From positions 62,001-126,000 of the forward strand of contig CAVQUX010000018.1 of the NCBI GenBank assembly GCA_963716925.1: a stretch of DNA of 64,000 nt, written 5' to 3'. The DNA is from DAISKN01 sp963716925. GTDB lineage: Bacteria > Acidobacteriota > Vicinamibacteria > Marinacidobacterales > SMYC01. Position 1 is the first letter of the stretch. Each line of letters opens with the position of its first letter. The position numbers and the translations under genes were made by a program. The notes below the pieces were generated by a model. The model was not told the DNA's origin and ran no database searches. It saw only the letters and a list, made by a program, of their open reading frames with translations. Below, piece by piece: positions 51,382 to 60,697 of the stretch.

Positions 51382-52074
51382 CTACTTCGCGGGCTCCTTC
51401 TCCGGCACCCGCAGCACGTAGCCGGCGCCTCGCACGGTGTGGAGGAGCGGTGGGTCGAAGCCCTTGTCGATCTTGCTCCGCAGCCGGCTCACGTGCACGT
51501 CGATCACGTTGGTCTGAGGGTCGAAGTGATAGTCCCAGACTTTCTCCAGGAGCATGGTGCGGGTGACGACCTGCCCGCTGTGGCGCATCAGATATTCGAG
51601 GAGGCGAAACTCCCGCGGCTGGAGGTCGATGGTCTTCCCCGCGCGCTTTACCCGCCGGGACAGGAGGTCCATCTCGAGATCGGCGACCCGGAGGCGGGTC
51701 TCCGGAGCCTCGGCGTCGCGCCTTCGGGTCAGGGCTTCGAGCCGCGCGAGGAGCTCGGAGAAGGCGAACGGCTTCACCAGGTAGTCGTCGCCGCCCCGGG
51801 TGAGTCCTTCGACCCGATCGTCGACTTCGCCGAGGGCGCTCAGGATGAGGATGGGGGTCCGTTTTCCCTCGGCCCGCAGGGTCTTCACGATCGACAGCCC
51901 GTCGAGCCCCGGAAGCATGCGGTCGAGGACGATCGCGTCGTACTCCCGCTCGAGAGCGAGAAGGAGCCCTTCTTTGCCGTCCGCGGTGTCATCGGCGGTA
52001 TGGCCGCTCTCGTTCAGTCCCTGAACGATGAACTCCCGCGTCTCGGGATCGTCTTCGATGACCAGGATCCGCAT
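51382..52074 (-). CDS. OmpR/PhoB-family response regulator (CusR-like)
   Basis: A protein of 230 residues from ATG 52074 (the frame upstream is not protein-like). Receiver MRILVIEDDPETREFI, phospho-Asp in DAIVLDRMLPGLDG, Lys in YLVKPFAF; winged helix with LQPREFRLLEYLMRHSGQVV and TNVIDVHVSRLRSKID. It follows htrA on the same strand by 58 bp but has no kinase beside it. The orphan kinase at 17343 is of the matching CusS/QseC class. It may control htrA through the repeat at 53724. Confidence 0.9.
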   Translation of the reverse strand: MRILVIEDDPETREFIVQGLNESGHTADDTADGKEGLLLALEREYDAIVLDRMLPGLDGLSIVKTLRAEGKRTPILILSALGEVDDRVEGLTRGGDDYLVKPFAFSELLARLEALTRRRDAEAPETRLRVADLEMDLLSRRVKRAGKTIDLQPREFRLLEYLMRHSGQVVTRTMLLEKVWDYHFDPQTNVIDVHVSRLRSKIDKGFDPPLLHTVRGAGYVLRVPEKEPAK

Positions 52075-52132
52075 GACAAAGAAAGAGCAGGGCGCCGATG
52101 AAGCGCCCCGCTCGCAAGGATAGATCAAATGC

Positions 52133-53660
52133 TCAGGCAACGGGCACCGCGACGAAGCTGGCGTTGCCGTCGCGGACGACGCGCAGCAAGACGCTCCCGC
52201 GCTCCGCCGACTTCTGGCGCTCGATCTCGCGCTTGGCTTCCGCGAGGCTCGCGACCTTCTTCTGGCCTACGGAAACGATGACGTCTCCCGGCCTGAGGCC
52301 CTTCTCCGCGGCGCCGCCCGCCGGATCGACTCCGACCACCACCGCACCCTGGACTTCTTCGGGGAATCCCGAAGCGCTCCCTCGACTGTGGGGTGAGCTC
52401 GCCGAGGGTGAGCCCGAGGCCGCCGGCGGGGGAGCCGGCGTCGGCTCGCACCGCTTCCGGCTCCGACGGCGTCCTTCCGATGTGGACGTCGAGCTTCTTC
52501 CGCTCTCCGTTCCGAAGGACCACGAGCTCGGCCCTGGCGTCGGGCGGGAGCGCCGCGATCTTGCGGGTCAGCTCCTTCACCTGGGCGATGTCGTCCCCGT
52601 CGACGGCGACGATGACGTCACCGGCCTCGACGCCGGCCTTCGCCGCGGGACCGCCTTCAACCACGCTCGCCACGAGCGCGCCCGTCGCGGATTCGAGACC
52701 GAGGCTCTTCGCGATCTCTTCGTCCACGGGCTGAATCGTGACTCCCACGAATCCCCGCTCGACCCGGCCGTTGGTGCGAAGCTGATGGATGACCCCTTCC
52801 GCGAGATTCGAGGGAATCGCGAATCCGATCCCCACGTTTCCCCCGTTGGGGGAGTAGATGGCGGTGTTGATGCCGATGACCTGCCCGCTCAGATTGAAGA
52901 GCGGTCCGCCGGAGTTGCCCTGATTGATGGGAGCGTCGATCTGGAAGAAATCATCGAACGGTCCCGCCTGGATGTCGCGTCCGCGGGCGGAGACGATACC
53001 GGCGGTGGCGCTGCCTCCGAGGCCGAAGGGGTTGCCGATGGCGACGACCCAGTCGCCGACGCGGGTCGCCTCGGAGTCTCCGAAGCGCGCGTAGGGAAGG
53101 GCTTCCTTCGACTCCACTTTCAGAAGCGCCAGGTCGGTCTTCTCGTCGATTCCGATGAGCTTCGCCGGGAGCTTCTTCCCGTCGTGAAGCGTCACCGTGA
53201 TCTCCGATGCGTTGTTGACGACGTGCTGGTTGGTCACGACGTACCCCTCGGACGCCACGATGAAGCCCGAGCCCATGCCTCGGAACATGGGTGTCCGCGG
53301 GGATCGCGGCTCCTGGGGAACGTCGGGCGAGCCGAAGTTTCCGGAGAAGTCGCGGTCGAAGAACCTCTTCAGGAAATCCTCGAAGTTCTCGAACGGAACG
53401 CCCGGGGGCATTTCGCCTTCGGGACCACCGGAAGGCGCCGCCCCGGCGACGGCGATGTTCACCACCGCGGGCTGCACCCCTTCGACGATGTCGGCGAAGC
53501 TCGAAGGCGCCCCCGCGAGCTTTCCGGCGACGACCTGGTCCACGCTCGGGCTCGCCGCCGCCGGAGGCGTCGGCCCGACGCCCCAGAGGGCCGTAGCCCC
53601 GAAAACGATCGCCGCCAGCGGAAGCCAGTACGATCTGGAAAAATCTCTCATTCTGCGCAT
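52133..53660 (-). CDS. htrA: HtrA/DegP-family serine protease, interrupted by a frameshift
   Basis: ATG 53660 follows GGAGGAG; an N-terminal signal/anchor (YWLPLAAIVFGATALWG) precedes the trypsin-like domain with TNQHVVN (His), KTDLALLKVE (Asp) and QGNSGGPLFN (Ser), then PDZ1 (RGFVGVTIQPV). The frame breaks at the G4 run 52361-52364; dropping one base gives RFGIPEEVQGAVVVGV and a complete PDZ2 ending VAVPVA at 52133. The repaired protein is about 508 residues, as for DegP/MucD. It is a periplasmic quality-control protease; an assembly error is favoured over decay. Confidence 0.88.
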
Positions 53661-53723
53661 GTTCACTACTCCTCCAATGCCTGGAGTGTAGAGAACGGAG
53701 CCTTTCGAGGACTTTTCCGGAAG

Positions 53724-53739
53724 GTTAAGGATTCTTAAT
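53724..53739 (-). promoter_or_regulatory. possible response-regulator box upstream of htrA
   Basis: TTAAG (53725) and TTAAT (53735) stand 10 bp apart as a direct repeat, and TTAAG-N4-CTTAA also reads as a dyad. OmpR-family regulators bind direct repeats at a 10-11 bp period. It lies in the 74-bp gap before htrA and overlaps the stop of the upstream gene by 5 bp. Confidence 0.4.
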
Positions 53740-54361
53740 TGAGGAATCCGGCTTTCCGCATCTCCTTCGCCGCTCCATCCGCCAGATCCCCGATGAACTT
53801 CTGGATGTTGTCGGGGTTCGTCGTCTTGCTCTTGCCCGCCCAGAGCAGCTTGTCGTTGGTCACGGAATACACCAGGGTTTCCACCATCACCACCCTGTCG
53901 GTTCTGAGGTAACCCGGGTCGTAGGCCATGCCCCAGCCGTAGCCCCAGTAGCCGTAGAACGAGCCGTAGTAAGGGGTTGGCCCGTACCAGGAGGTTCCGG
54001 GACTGTAGGAGATCTCCTGCTCGCTCGAGATCACCCGCATGACGACGGCGCCCTCGATTTTCGCGTCCAGAAGCAACTTCTTTGCCGCGTCCTTGTCCTT
54101 CGCGGCCTCACCGGAGACGATGGTGTAAGACGCGACTCCCTGGGCCCTCCCGCGCTTCGAGATCTCCCGCGCGAGGGCGGTCTCTCCCGCGCGGCGCGTG
54201 GTCTCGTCGCCGCTGACCACCACCGCCGCCACCCGCTTGTTGTCGAATTCGATGGGGCCTTCGACCGGCGCCTGCCACGACGAAACGAAGCTCGTCGAAG
54301 CGCATCCCATGGCGATGGCGACCAGGAGCCCGAGCCCGCACAGTTTGAGCAAACGAATCAT
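53735..54361 (-). CDS. lipoprotein of the DUF4136-like type
   Basis: A protein of 208 residues. Signal peptide LLKLCGLGLLVAIAMGC with lipobox MGC. Mature N-terminus STSFVSSWQAPVEGP resembles the 'T-S-W' start of DUF4136-like lipoproteins, then VAAVVVSGDETTRRAGETALARE, a Gly/Tyr-rich loop (WYGPTPYYGSFYGYWGYG) and VMVETLVYSVTNDKLLWAGKS. It is expressed ahead of htrA on the same strand. Function unknown; envelope maintenance plausible. Confidence 0.7.
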   Translation of the reverse strand: MIRLLKLCGLGLLVAIAMGCASTSFVSSWQAPVEGPIEFDNKRVAAVVVSGDETTRRAGETALAREISKRGRAQGVASYTIVSGEAAKDKDAAKKLLLDAKIEGAVVMRVISSEQEISYSPGTSWYGPTPYYGSFYGYWGYGWGMAYDPGYLRTDRVVMVETLVYSVTNDKLLWAGKSKTTNPDNIQKFIGDLADGAAKEMRKAGFLN

Positions 54362-54398
54362 GAAAAATCCTCCTTGCCCCAGCCAGGGGCCAACCAGT

Positions 54399-54532
54399 CT
54401 ACGCCGAAACGCGATTATTCGCCGCGAAGACTTCGATGGGGTCGAGCCGGCTCACGCGGCGGGCGGGGACCAGCTCGCGAGCGACGCCGCCGTCGCCACC
54501 GCCGTTCCCGCCCGGGCGAGAGTCAGCGGGTC
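54399..54532 (-). pseudogene. remnant of a second ADOP-type permease (last ~45 codons)
   Basis: On the minus strand one frame reads DPLTLARAGTAVATAASLAS and an adjacent frame reads VPARRVSRLDPIEV. Together they give the last helix and C-terminal signature of ADOP/MacB permeases (compare PARRAAGLDPTEALRWE of the neighbour at 54580). The reading frame is shifted in the middle and a stop follows. This is a decayed tandem copy. Confidence 0.65.
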
Positions 54533-54579
54533 GCGCGGCCTACTTCGCGTCCAGCCAGACGTCGTACATCACGGAGCGA

Positions 54580-57055
54580 CTACTCCCAGCGAAGCGCCTC
54601 CGTCGGGTCCAGTCCCGCCGCTCGCCGCGCGGGGAGGTAGCTCGCGAGAAGTGCGATCGCCGCGAGAGTTACCGACACCAGAGCGAACGTCACGGGGTCG
54701 ATGGGGCTGACCCCGAAGAGGAGCGACGACATCAGCCTCGTCAGTCCCAGAGCGGCGGCGAGTCCGAGGGCCAGGCCCACCAGAATCAGGGGAACGCCCT
54801 CCTCGAGCACGAGTCGATTGACGTCTCTGCGAGCGGCCCCGAGCGCCATGCGTACTCCGATCTCCCGCGTGCGCTGGGAGACGCTATAGGAGATGACCCC
54901 GTAGATTCCGACGGCGCCGAGGACCAGCGCCACCGCCGAGGCGATGCCGAGCATGATGAGAGTGAAAGAAGTGCGGGCCATCGAGTCTTCCAGAAGCTCC
55001 TCGAGGGTGCGGACGTTCGCGAGCGGAAGATTCGGGTTGACCGACCAGACCGCGGAGCGCACCTCTTCGAGGAACGTGGGTGTGCCGAGCCTGTGCGTGC
55101 GGATGGCGTAGGCCATGGACCGCTGCGCGAAAAGATCCTGACCCCAGAACTTCTCGACCAGCATGGGCCAGTAGACGATGGTGGGCGCCTTTTCAGCCAC
55201 CCCGTTGTCGTGCTCGTTGCCGACGACGCCCACAATCTCGTGCCACCGGTCGGGATTCTCGAACGACTGCCGAATTCGTTTGCCAATCGCTTTCGCGGGA
55301 TCGCCCCAGTATTCCCGCGCGAGGTTCTCCGACACCACCACGACCGGCGCATGGGTCTCGATGTCGTTCCAGGTGATTGCGCGTCCGACGAGGAGCGGAT
55401 TTCCCATGGTCTCGAAGAAATTCTCCGAGACCCATTTGTAGCGGCGGATCGGAGGAAGCTGTCCCTCGGGCGTTGGAAAATCCTCGACCCAGACGGCGTC
55501 GTTGCTGTCCCACCCGTCCATGGTTATGGAAGACGAAAGGCCGATCGAGTCGACCCCGGGTAGTGGCGGCGATGCGCTCCAGGATCTGCCGGTGCATGCG
55601 AACGACCGAAAGGGGATCTTCGACTTCGGCCGAGGGGATCGAGAGGCGAAGGGTAAGGACTTCCTCCGGGCGCACGAACCCCGGTTGCACCTGCCGGAGT
55701 GCCTGGAAGCTTCGAATCATGAGCCCGGCGCCCACCAGAAGAACCAGCGCGAGCGCGATTTGAGCGACCACGAGAAAGCTGCGCGCGCGATGCCGCTCGC
55801 GGCCTTCGCTTCCGCCACGGCCTCCTTCCTTGAGCGCCGCGGTGAGGCTCTGGCGGCCGTACTTGAAGAGCGGGAAGAGCCCGAAGAGGATTCCGGAGAG
55901 CAACGAGATTCCGAGGGTGAACAGCAGCACCGTCGAGTCGATCCCGATCTCGTTCAAACGGGGAAGGCTCTCGGGTCCGATGGCGACGAGAAGACGAACG
56001 CCCCCGTATGCGAGCGCGAGACCGAGGAGACCGCCGAGGATTCCCAGGCTCACGCTTTCGAGCAGCAGCTCCCTCGAAAGACGCTTCCAGTCGGCGCCGA
56101 GAGCGGTGCGCAGCGCCAGCTCCTGCTGGCGGGCGTCGGTCCGGACCAGGAACAGGTTGGCGACGTTGGCGCAGGCGATGAGAAGCACGAGGCCTACCGT
56201 GCCGAGAAGGATCCAGAGCACGTTCCCGACATCACCCACGACATCTTCTTTGAGCGGCACGATGTTGGCGTCGAAGTGAGCGTCCTTCAACATCTGAAGC
56301 GTCAACCCCTTGGGGTACTTCTCCGCGCCGAGGGGGATCATCCGGGATACGTCGGCGTTGGCCTCGTCGATTCCGACTCCCGGCTTCAGCCGTGCGATCC
56401 CCTGGTAGCTGAAATTCCCCATGAAGACCTCTGCCGGGTCGAACTGGAACGGGAGGTAGAGGTCCGGCTCGAACCGGAGGAAGCGAAGCTCCTTGGGAAG
56501 GACGCCGACGATCTCCCTCGGCTTCCCGTTTACCACGAGCGTCCGTCCCAGGACTTCGGGATCGGCGCCGAGGCGCCTCTGCCAATAGGCTTCACTGAGG
56601 ATGACAGTCAGGGGTGTTCCGGGGGCGTCGTCCTCGGGTGTGAAAATTCGCCCGATCTTGGGCTTCACCCGCAACAGCGCCAGGGTCCCATCGGTCACGA
56701 ACATCGACTCGACGCGTTCGGGCTCGGCGAGCCCGGTCACCGAGACCTGATCGTTGTCCCACATCCCGACCTGTTCGAACGCCCGCCCGGAGTCGCGGTA
56801 GGTGAAGTGGAGTGCCGGCGACTGGTTGACCTTGTCGAAGCCGAGCCCGGGAGCGGTGTGCCAGATGCCGACGAGCCTCTCCGGCTCCTCGAACGGAAGG
56901 GGCTTCAGGAGGACGCCGTGAACGACGCTGAAGATCGCGGCGTTCGCCCCGATACCGAGGGCGAGGGTCCCGATCGAGACCAGGGTGAACAGCGGGGAGC
57001 GCAGGAGCTTTCGAAGGAGCTGCCGGGACGACGAGCGTAGGAATGCGATGGCCAT
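54580..57055 (-). CDS. ADOP-family ABC permease (MacB-like), interrupted by a frameshift
   Basis: The N-terminal part starts at ATG 57055 with the first helix (FTLVSIGTLALGIGANAAIFSVV), a MacB periplasmic domain and helices with LLIACANVANLFLVRTDARQQELALRTALGA. The frame breaks at C4G3 (55554-55560); removing one base gives RIAATTGVDSIGLSSSIT and leads to the second half with SVSQRTREIGVRMALGAARRDVNRLVL and PARRAAGLDPTEALRWE. The repaired length is about 825 residues with duplicated FtsX units, the acidobacterial duplicated orphan permease layout. No ATPase is encoded beside it, as is usual for the family. Substrate unknown. Confidence 0.85.
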
Positions 57056-57090
57056 GACCCGTTAGACGGAAAACGCACACTCGGGAGTTC

Positions 57091-58341
57091 CTAGGATTTT
57101 GCGGGGACTCGCAGATTCCAGAGGCCCCAGAGAACGCCGGGAACCAGGGTCAGGAGGGCCATGGTGCGGAGGAGCTTCTCGGGCGAGAGCCCCGCGCGGT
57201 CCAGGGCCAAACCTCCGATGGCGGCGCTCGCCGCCATCGAAAGAGTCAGGAGGGCATACTCCGTGGCGAAGACCCGGCCGCGCACTTCCTGGGGGACGGA
57301 CACGAGAAGGAGCTGCGTCGAGAAGACCCACACGGTTCCTCCACCCATGGCGCGAATCATGGCGCCGAACAGGGCCCAGCCGAAGCTCGGGAGCGCCGCC
57401 AGCAGGGACAGCCCGGCGCCCATCGCGAGATACGAGAAGCCGATGGCGACTCGCATCGGCCGGTCCTCGTCCCCGGTCACCGCGCGGGCGAGGATGGGAC
57501 CGAGTCCGGAACCGACCCCGATGAAGGTATAGAGCAGTCCGAGGCTGATGCCCCCGCCCTCGCCGATCACGTAAACGTCCCTCGCGAGCGCGACCTGCAC
57601 CACCTCGTAGGCGCCGGCGACGAAGAGCGTCAAGGCCGCTTTGTTCAGCACGATGGCGAGGACGTCCCCGTGCGATGCCAGGTAGCGGAGGCCTTCGACG
57701 TAGTCCGACAAGGCCTTTCGAGCGCTCGGGTGCGCTCCGTCGGCGGGCGGCGCGCTCCGGGATCTCACCCGAGCGATGAAGAACGCGGACAGGAGGAAGG
57801 TGAGGGAATCGACGACGAACGCGGGGTAGACACCGAAGCCCCCCGAGACCAGACCCCCCACGGCCGCCCCGGTCGCGAGCATGACCGACCAGGTCGCGGA
57901 GGTGACGGCGTTCGCCGCACCGAGCTCGCGCGGGGAGACGATCTCCGGAAGCATCGCGTTGCGCGTAGGGAAGAAGATGCCGTGCATCGCGAGCTGGACG
58001 AAAGTGAGGACGTAGAGAAGCCAGACCTGGGAAGGCTCGCGCACCAGGAGAAAGCCGAGGACCACGACGACGCGGACGAGGTCGGTCGCAATGAGAAGCA
58101 TTCTCTTGTCGTAGCGATCGGCGGCGACTCCGGCGATGGGACTCACGAGAAAGGGCGCGAGCATGCGCACCACGAACAGGCCGCCCACAGCGAGGCCCGA
58201 GCCGGTGAGCGAGGCCACGAGCGAAGCGGAGGCGATGAGGTTGAACCAGTCTCCGAAGAGGCTGACGACGTGTCCGTACCAGAGGTTCCGGAAGTCGTCG
58301 TTTCCGCGGAACAGCTCGAGATACCCGGCGTTCGCGCTCAT
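57091..58341 (-). CDS. MFS transporter (MFS_3/enterobactin-exporter-like)
   Basis: A protein of 416 residues, 12 helices. N-terminal NDDFRNLWYGHVVSLFGDWFNLIA and the loop SPIAGVAADRYDKRMLLIATDLVR (motif A type) are typical of the MFS_3 branch, as are FFPTRNAMLPEIV and QEVRGRVFATEYAL. Members export siderophores, drugs or lipids by proton antiport; no substrate clue nearby. It is 35 bp downstream of the permease's start on the same strand. Confidence 0.85.
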   Translation of the reverse strand: MSANAGYLELFRGNDDFRNLWYGHVVSLFGDWFNLIASASLVASLTGSGLAVGGLFVVRMLAPFLVSPIAGVAADRYDKRMLLIATDLVRVVVVLGFLLVREPSQVWLLYVLTFVQLAMHGIFFPTRNAMLPEIVSPRELGAANAVTSATWSVMLATGAAVGGLVSGGFGVYPAFVVDSLTFLLSAFFIARVRSRSAPPADGAHPSARKALSDYVEGLRYLASHGDVLAIVLNKAALTLFVAGAYEVVQVALARDVYVIGEGGGISLGLLYTFIGVGSGLGPILARAVTGDEDRPMRVAIGFSYLAMGAGLSLLAALPSFGWALFGAMIRAMGGGTVWVFSTQLLLVSVPQEVRGRVFATEYALLTLSMAASAAIGGLALDRAGLSPEKLLRTMALLTLVPGVLWGLWNLRVPAKS

Positions 58342-58361
58342 GGAGAACTCGGGATTCTAAA

Positions 58362-58435
58362 CCGGGAAGGAACGCAAAGGCGCAAAGGGGCAAAGGAAAA
58401 CCAACTACAAATTGGCGCTTTCGCGTTCTTTCGGG
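58362..58435. repeat. imperfect palindromic element with GCAAAGG units
   Basis: The left arm (58362-58382) and right arm (58415-58435) pair over about 20 bp, mismatches being mostly A-to-G changes that leave wobble pairs in RNA. The left arm continues into repeated GCAAAGG units (CGCAAAGGCGCAAAGGGGC). Sited exactly between the DUF4388 stop and the MFS start. It looks like a REP/MITE-type intergenic element. Confidence 0.55.
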
Positions 58436-58437
58436 AA

Positions 58438-59925
58438 TCAGTGGCGGGGGAGCTCGGAAGTAGCGCCCAGCTTCTGGTAGATCCCGCGGGCCTTCTCGGG
58501 CTCGCCTTCGCTCTCGAAGAGCTTCGCGAGCTCCAGCTGGGCCTCGCGATCGGCGGGATCGAGAGCGATCGCCCGCTCGAAGTGCTCCCGGGCGGCTTCG
58601 ACGCAGCTGGGGTTCTCGGCGAGCCAGCGGCCGAGCACGCGATGGTAGCTCGCCTTTCCCGGATTGAGCCGCACGGCCTCGTTGATGGAGGCCACGGCAT
58701 CGAAGTAGTCACCCGCCTGCCAGTGGCGGTTGGCTTCGAGGAAGTAGAGCTCCGCTTCCTGCGCGGCCTTGGGAGACGGTTTGGCTTTCGCGGGCTTCTC
58801 CGGCGGCGGCGCCTGGGCCTTCACGGCGACGGTGAGAGCGGCCAGTGTCTCGGCGGCGACCGTGGCCTCCGAGGAAGTGCCCGATAGCGATCGGTCGTAG
58901 ACCCGGCGCCGCTCGGGGTCGATGAGCGTTTCGTAGGCTTCGGTGACGCTCGCGCGGACCTGCTCCACGCGTTTCGAAATGTCCTCGAGCTCTCCCGCGA
59001 ACGAAGCGTCCGGCTCGAGGGACTCGAGGGCGTCCTCGTAGGCCTCACGAATCTTCTTCTCCGAGGCGGAGGAGACGATCGCCAGACGATCGTAGAAGCT
59101 CCCGAACTTCATCGCAGCGTGACTGGCGACGACTCCGTCGCGGAATCGCGTCTCGGCGTCGGAGGGAACTCGCTGCGGCATCGCGGGTGCGGGGCCTTCG
59201 ACGGGCGCGGGGCGCTCTCGCCTCTCGATCACTCCCGCGAGGAGCATCGCGTAGAGGCGGCGCTGGGTCTCCTCCTTTCCCAGCGGCGAGCCGGATACGA
59301 TTCCCCCGAGAGGCCTGCGGCCGTCGATGCGGGCGAGGATGTACCCGTCTTCCTGAGTGATGGGAATCCCCAGATGGCCTCCTTCGGCGAGCCCCACGAT
59401 CGCCGACGCGGCTCCCAATCCGGCCTCTATGGCCTTCAGATCGCTCACGCGGCGAGCCCCCTCGTAAATCACTTCCGCGGTGCGCAGCTCGAGGACCAGA
59501 TCGGCGGGCACGGGCTTCTCTTCGGGCTCGAAGCGATACTTTCCCTCGCTCCACGAGAAAACCGAATAAATGATGTCTTTGATCTGCGTCGCCACCGCGC
59601 GGCCCATCTCGGGCGAGCTCACCCAGCCCCACTCGACCATCGTGGTGCCCAGACGCTCACTCGATCGCTCCATCACGCGAAGGGCGAGCTCGAGGACCGA
59701 GCGCTTGATTTTTCCCTCGCGGACGAGGCGCTCGCCGAGCCGTTCCTTCTCGACGTTGGTGGCGGCGAAGACGATATCGCCCCTCTGGAACACGATGCGT
59801 TTGGTCTCGCCTCCGCGCTCGAGGACCAGCGTTCCGCTCGCCCGGGTTTTCCAGAGGTCGCGCACGACTTCCGGAAGGGTGGCGGTGCCGATGGTTCCGT
59901 CGGGGGGGGAGGGTCTTTCCGCCAT
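58438..59925 (-). CDS. DUF4388 protein with J-like and TPR regions
   Basis: A protein of 495 residues from ATG 59925. The first 140 residues are a DUF4388 domain (TATLPEVVRDLWKTRASGTLVLERGG, KRIVFQRGDIVFAATNVE, DIIYSVFSWSEGKYRFEP). A J-domain-like helical hairpin lies at about 270-345 (FYDRLAIVSSASEKKIREAYEDAL, ETLIDPERRRVYDRSL) without the HPD motif. A Lys/Pro/Ala linker leads to TPR repeats at about 390-490 (AELYFLEANRHWQAGDYFDAVASI). DUF4388 proteins act in gliding motility or polar complexes of delta-proteobacteria and relatives; role here unknown. Confidence 0.72.
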   Translation of the reverse strand: MAERPSPPDGTIGTATLPEVVRDLWKTRASGTLVLERGGETKRIVFQRGDIVFAATNVEKERLGERLVREGKIKRSVLELALRVMERSSERLGTTMVEWGWVSSPEMGRAVATQIKDIIYSVFSWSEGKYRFEPEEKPVPADLVLELRTAEVIYEGARRVSDLKAIEAGLGAASAIVGLAEGGHLGIPITQEDGYILARIDGRRPLGGIVSGSPLGKEETQRRLYAMLLAGVIERRERPAPVEGPAPAMPQRVPSDAETRFRDGVVASHAAMKFGSFYDRLAIVSSASEKKIREAYEDALESLEPDASFAGELEDISKRVEQVRASVTEAYETLIDPERRRVYDRSLSGTSSEATVAAETLAALTVAVKAQAPPPEKPAKAKPSPKAAQEAELYFLEANRHWQAGDYFDAVASINEAVRLNPGKASYHRVLGRWLAENPSCVEAAREHFERAIALDPADREAQLELAKLFESEGEPEKARGIYQKLGATSELPRH

Positions 59926-60063
59926 CGTCACGAACTCTGCAAGGGTGACGCCAGCTGCGGCACCCCAGAAGTGATTCTAACTCAGACATTTCCGCGAAAG
60001 CTCCAGAATCCAGCCGGGGGAAACTCCTACAGTGCCCCGAAAGTCCCCACACAGAATAATCTC

Positions 60064-60091
60064 TTGACATGTACAAATATATTTGTACAAT
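60064..60091 (+). promoter_or_regulatory. promoter and palindromic operator of the ArsR-SRPBCC operon
   Basis: TTGACA (60064-60069), 16 bp spacer and TACAAT (60086-60091) form a strong promoter. Between them sits the perfect 20-bp palindrome TGTACAAATATATTTGTACA (60070-60089). A repressor bound here would block polymerase, so autoregulation by the product of the next gene is likely. Confidence 0.85.
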
Positions 60092-60112
60092 AGGATTTAT
60101 TTGATCGTTGCT

Positions 60113-60697
60113 ATGCAAGACGTCCTCTATGTGGAAGTTGCGGATCAGGCCGGCGCCCTCCTCCATCCGTTGCGGATTGAGGTTTTGAAGAAGCTTGCCG
60201 AGCCGCGGTCCTGTCCCGAGGTCGCGAAGGAGCTGGGCGAGACGTCCCAGAAGATCTACTACCACGTGAAGATCCTCGAATCCGCGGGGCTCATCGAGAA
60301 GGTGGAGGAGCGCCGCGTCCGCGGGATCATGGAAGGGATCTATCTCGCGCGGGCGAAGTCCTATTGGCTTTCGCCGTCGCTCGCGGGCAGGGTCGGAGGT
60401 GCGCCCCGCGCCCGCGATCAGTTGAGCCTCGGCTTCCTCCTGGGCCTCGCGGAGGAGATCCACGGCGACGTCGCCCGATTGGGGGAGAGAACGCAGGACG
60501 GCGAAGCGGTTTCTTCGCTCGGACTCTCGTTCCAGATCGAGCTCGAGAACGCCGAAGCGCGCGCCCGGTTCCTCCAAGAGCTGCAGGAGACGTTTCAAGG
60601 GCTCGCGAGGAAGTACGCCGCCAGAGATTCCACGGAAGCCCGGGGATTCCAGGTGTCCGTGGTCTGTTATCCCCGACCGGAAAGGAGATCGGAATGA
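60113..60697 (+). CDS. ArsR-family winged-helix regulator
   Basis: A protein of 194 residues from ATG 60113, 21 nt after the -10 box. DNA-binding domain at about 15-75: ALLHPLRIEVLKKLAEPRSCPEVAKELGETSQKIYYHVKILESAGLIEKVEERRVRGI, the layout of one-component ArsR/HTH_20 proteins. The C-terminal half has no metal-binding cysteines and may sense a small ligand or partner. Its stop overlaps the start of the SRPBCC gene (ATGA). ArsR-SRPBCC pairs are common; the regulator is the probable ligand of the 20-bp palindrome. Confidence 0.85.
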   Translation: MQDVLYVEVADQAGALLHPLRIEVLKKLAEPRSCPEVAKELGETSQKIYYHVKILESAGLIEKVEERRVRGIMEGIYLARAKSYWLSPSLAGRVGGAPRARDQLSLGFLLGLAEEIHGDVARLGERTQDGEAVSSLGLSFQIELENAEARARFLQELQETFQGLARKYAARDSTEARGFQVSVVCYPRPERRSE

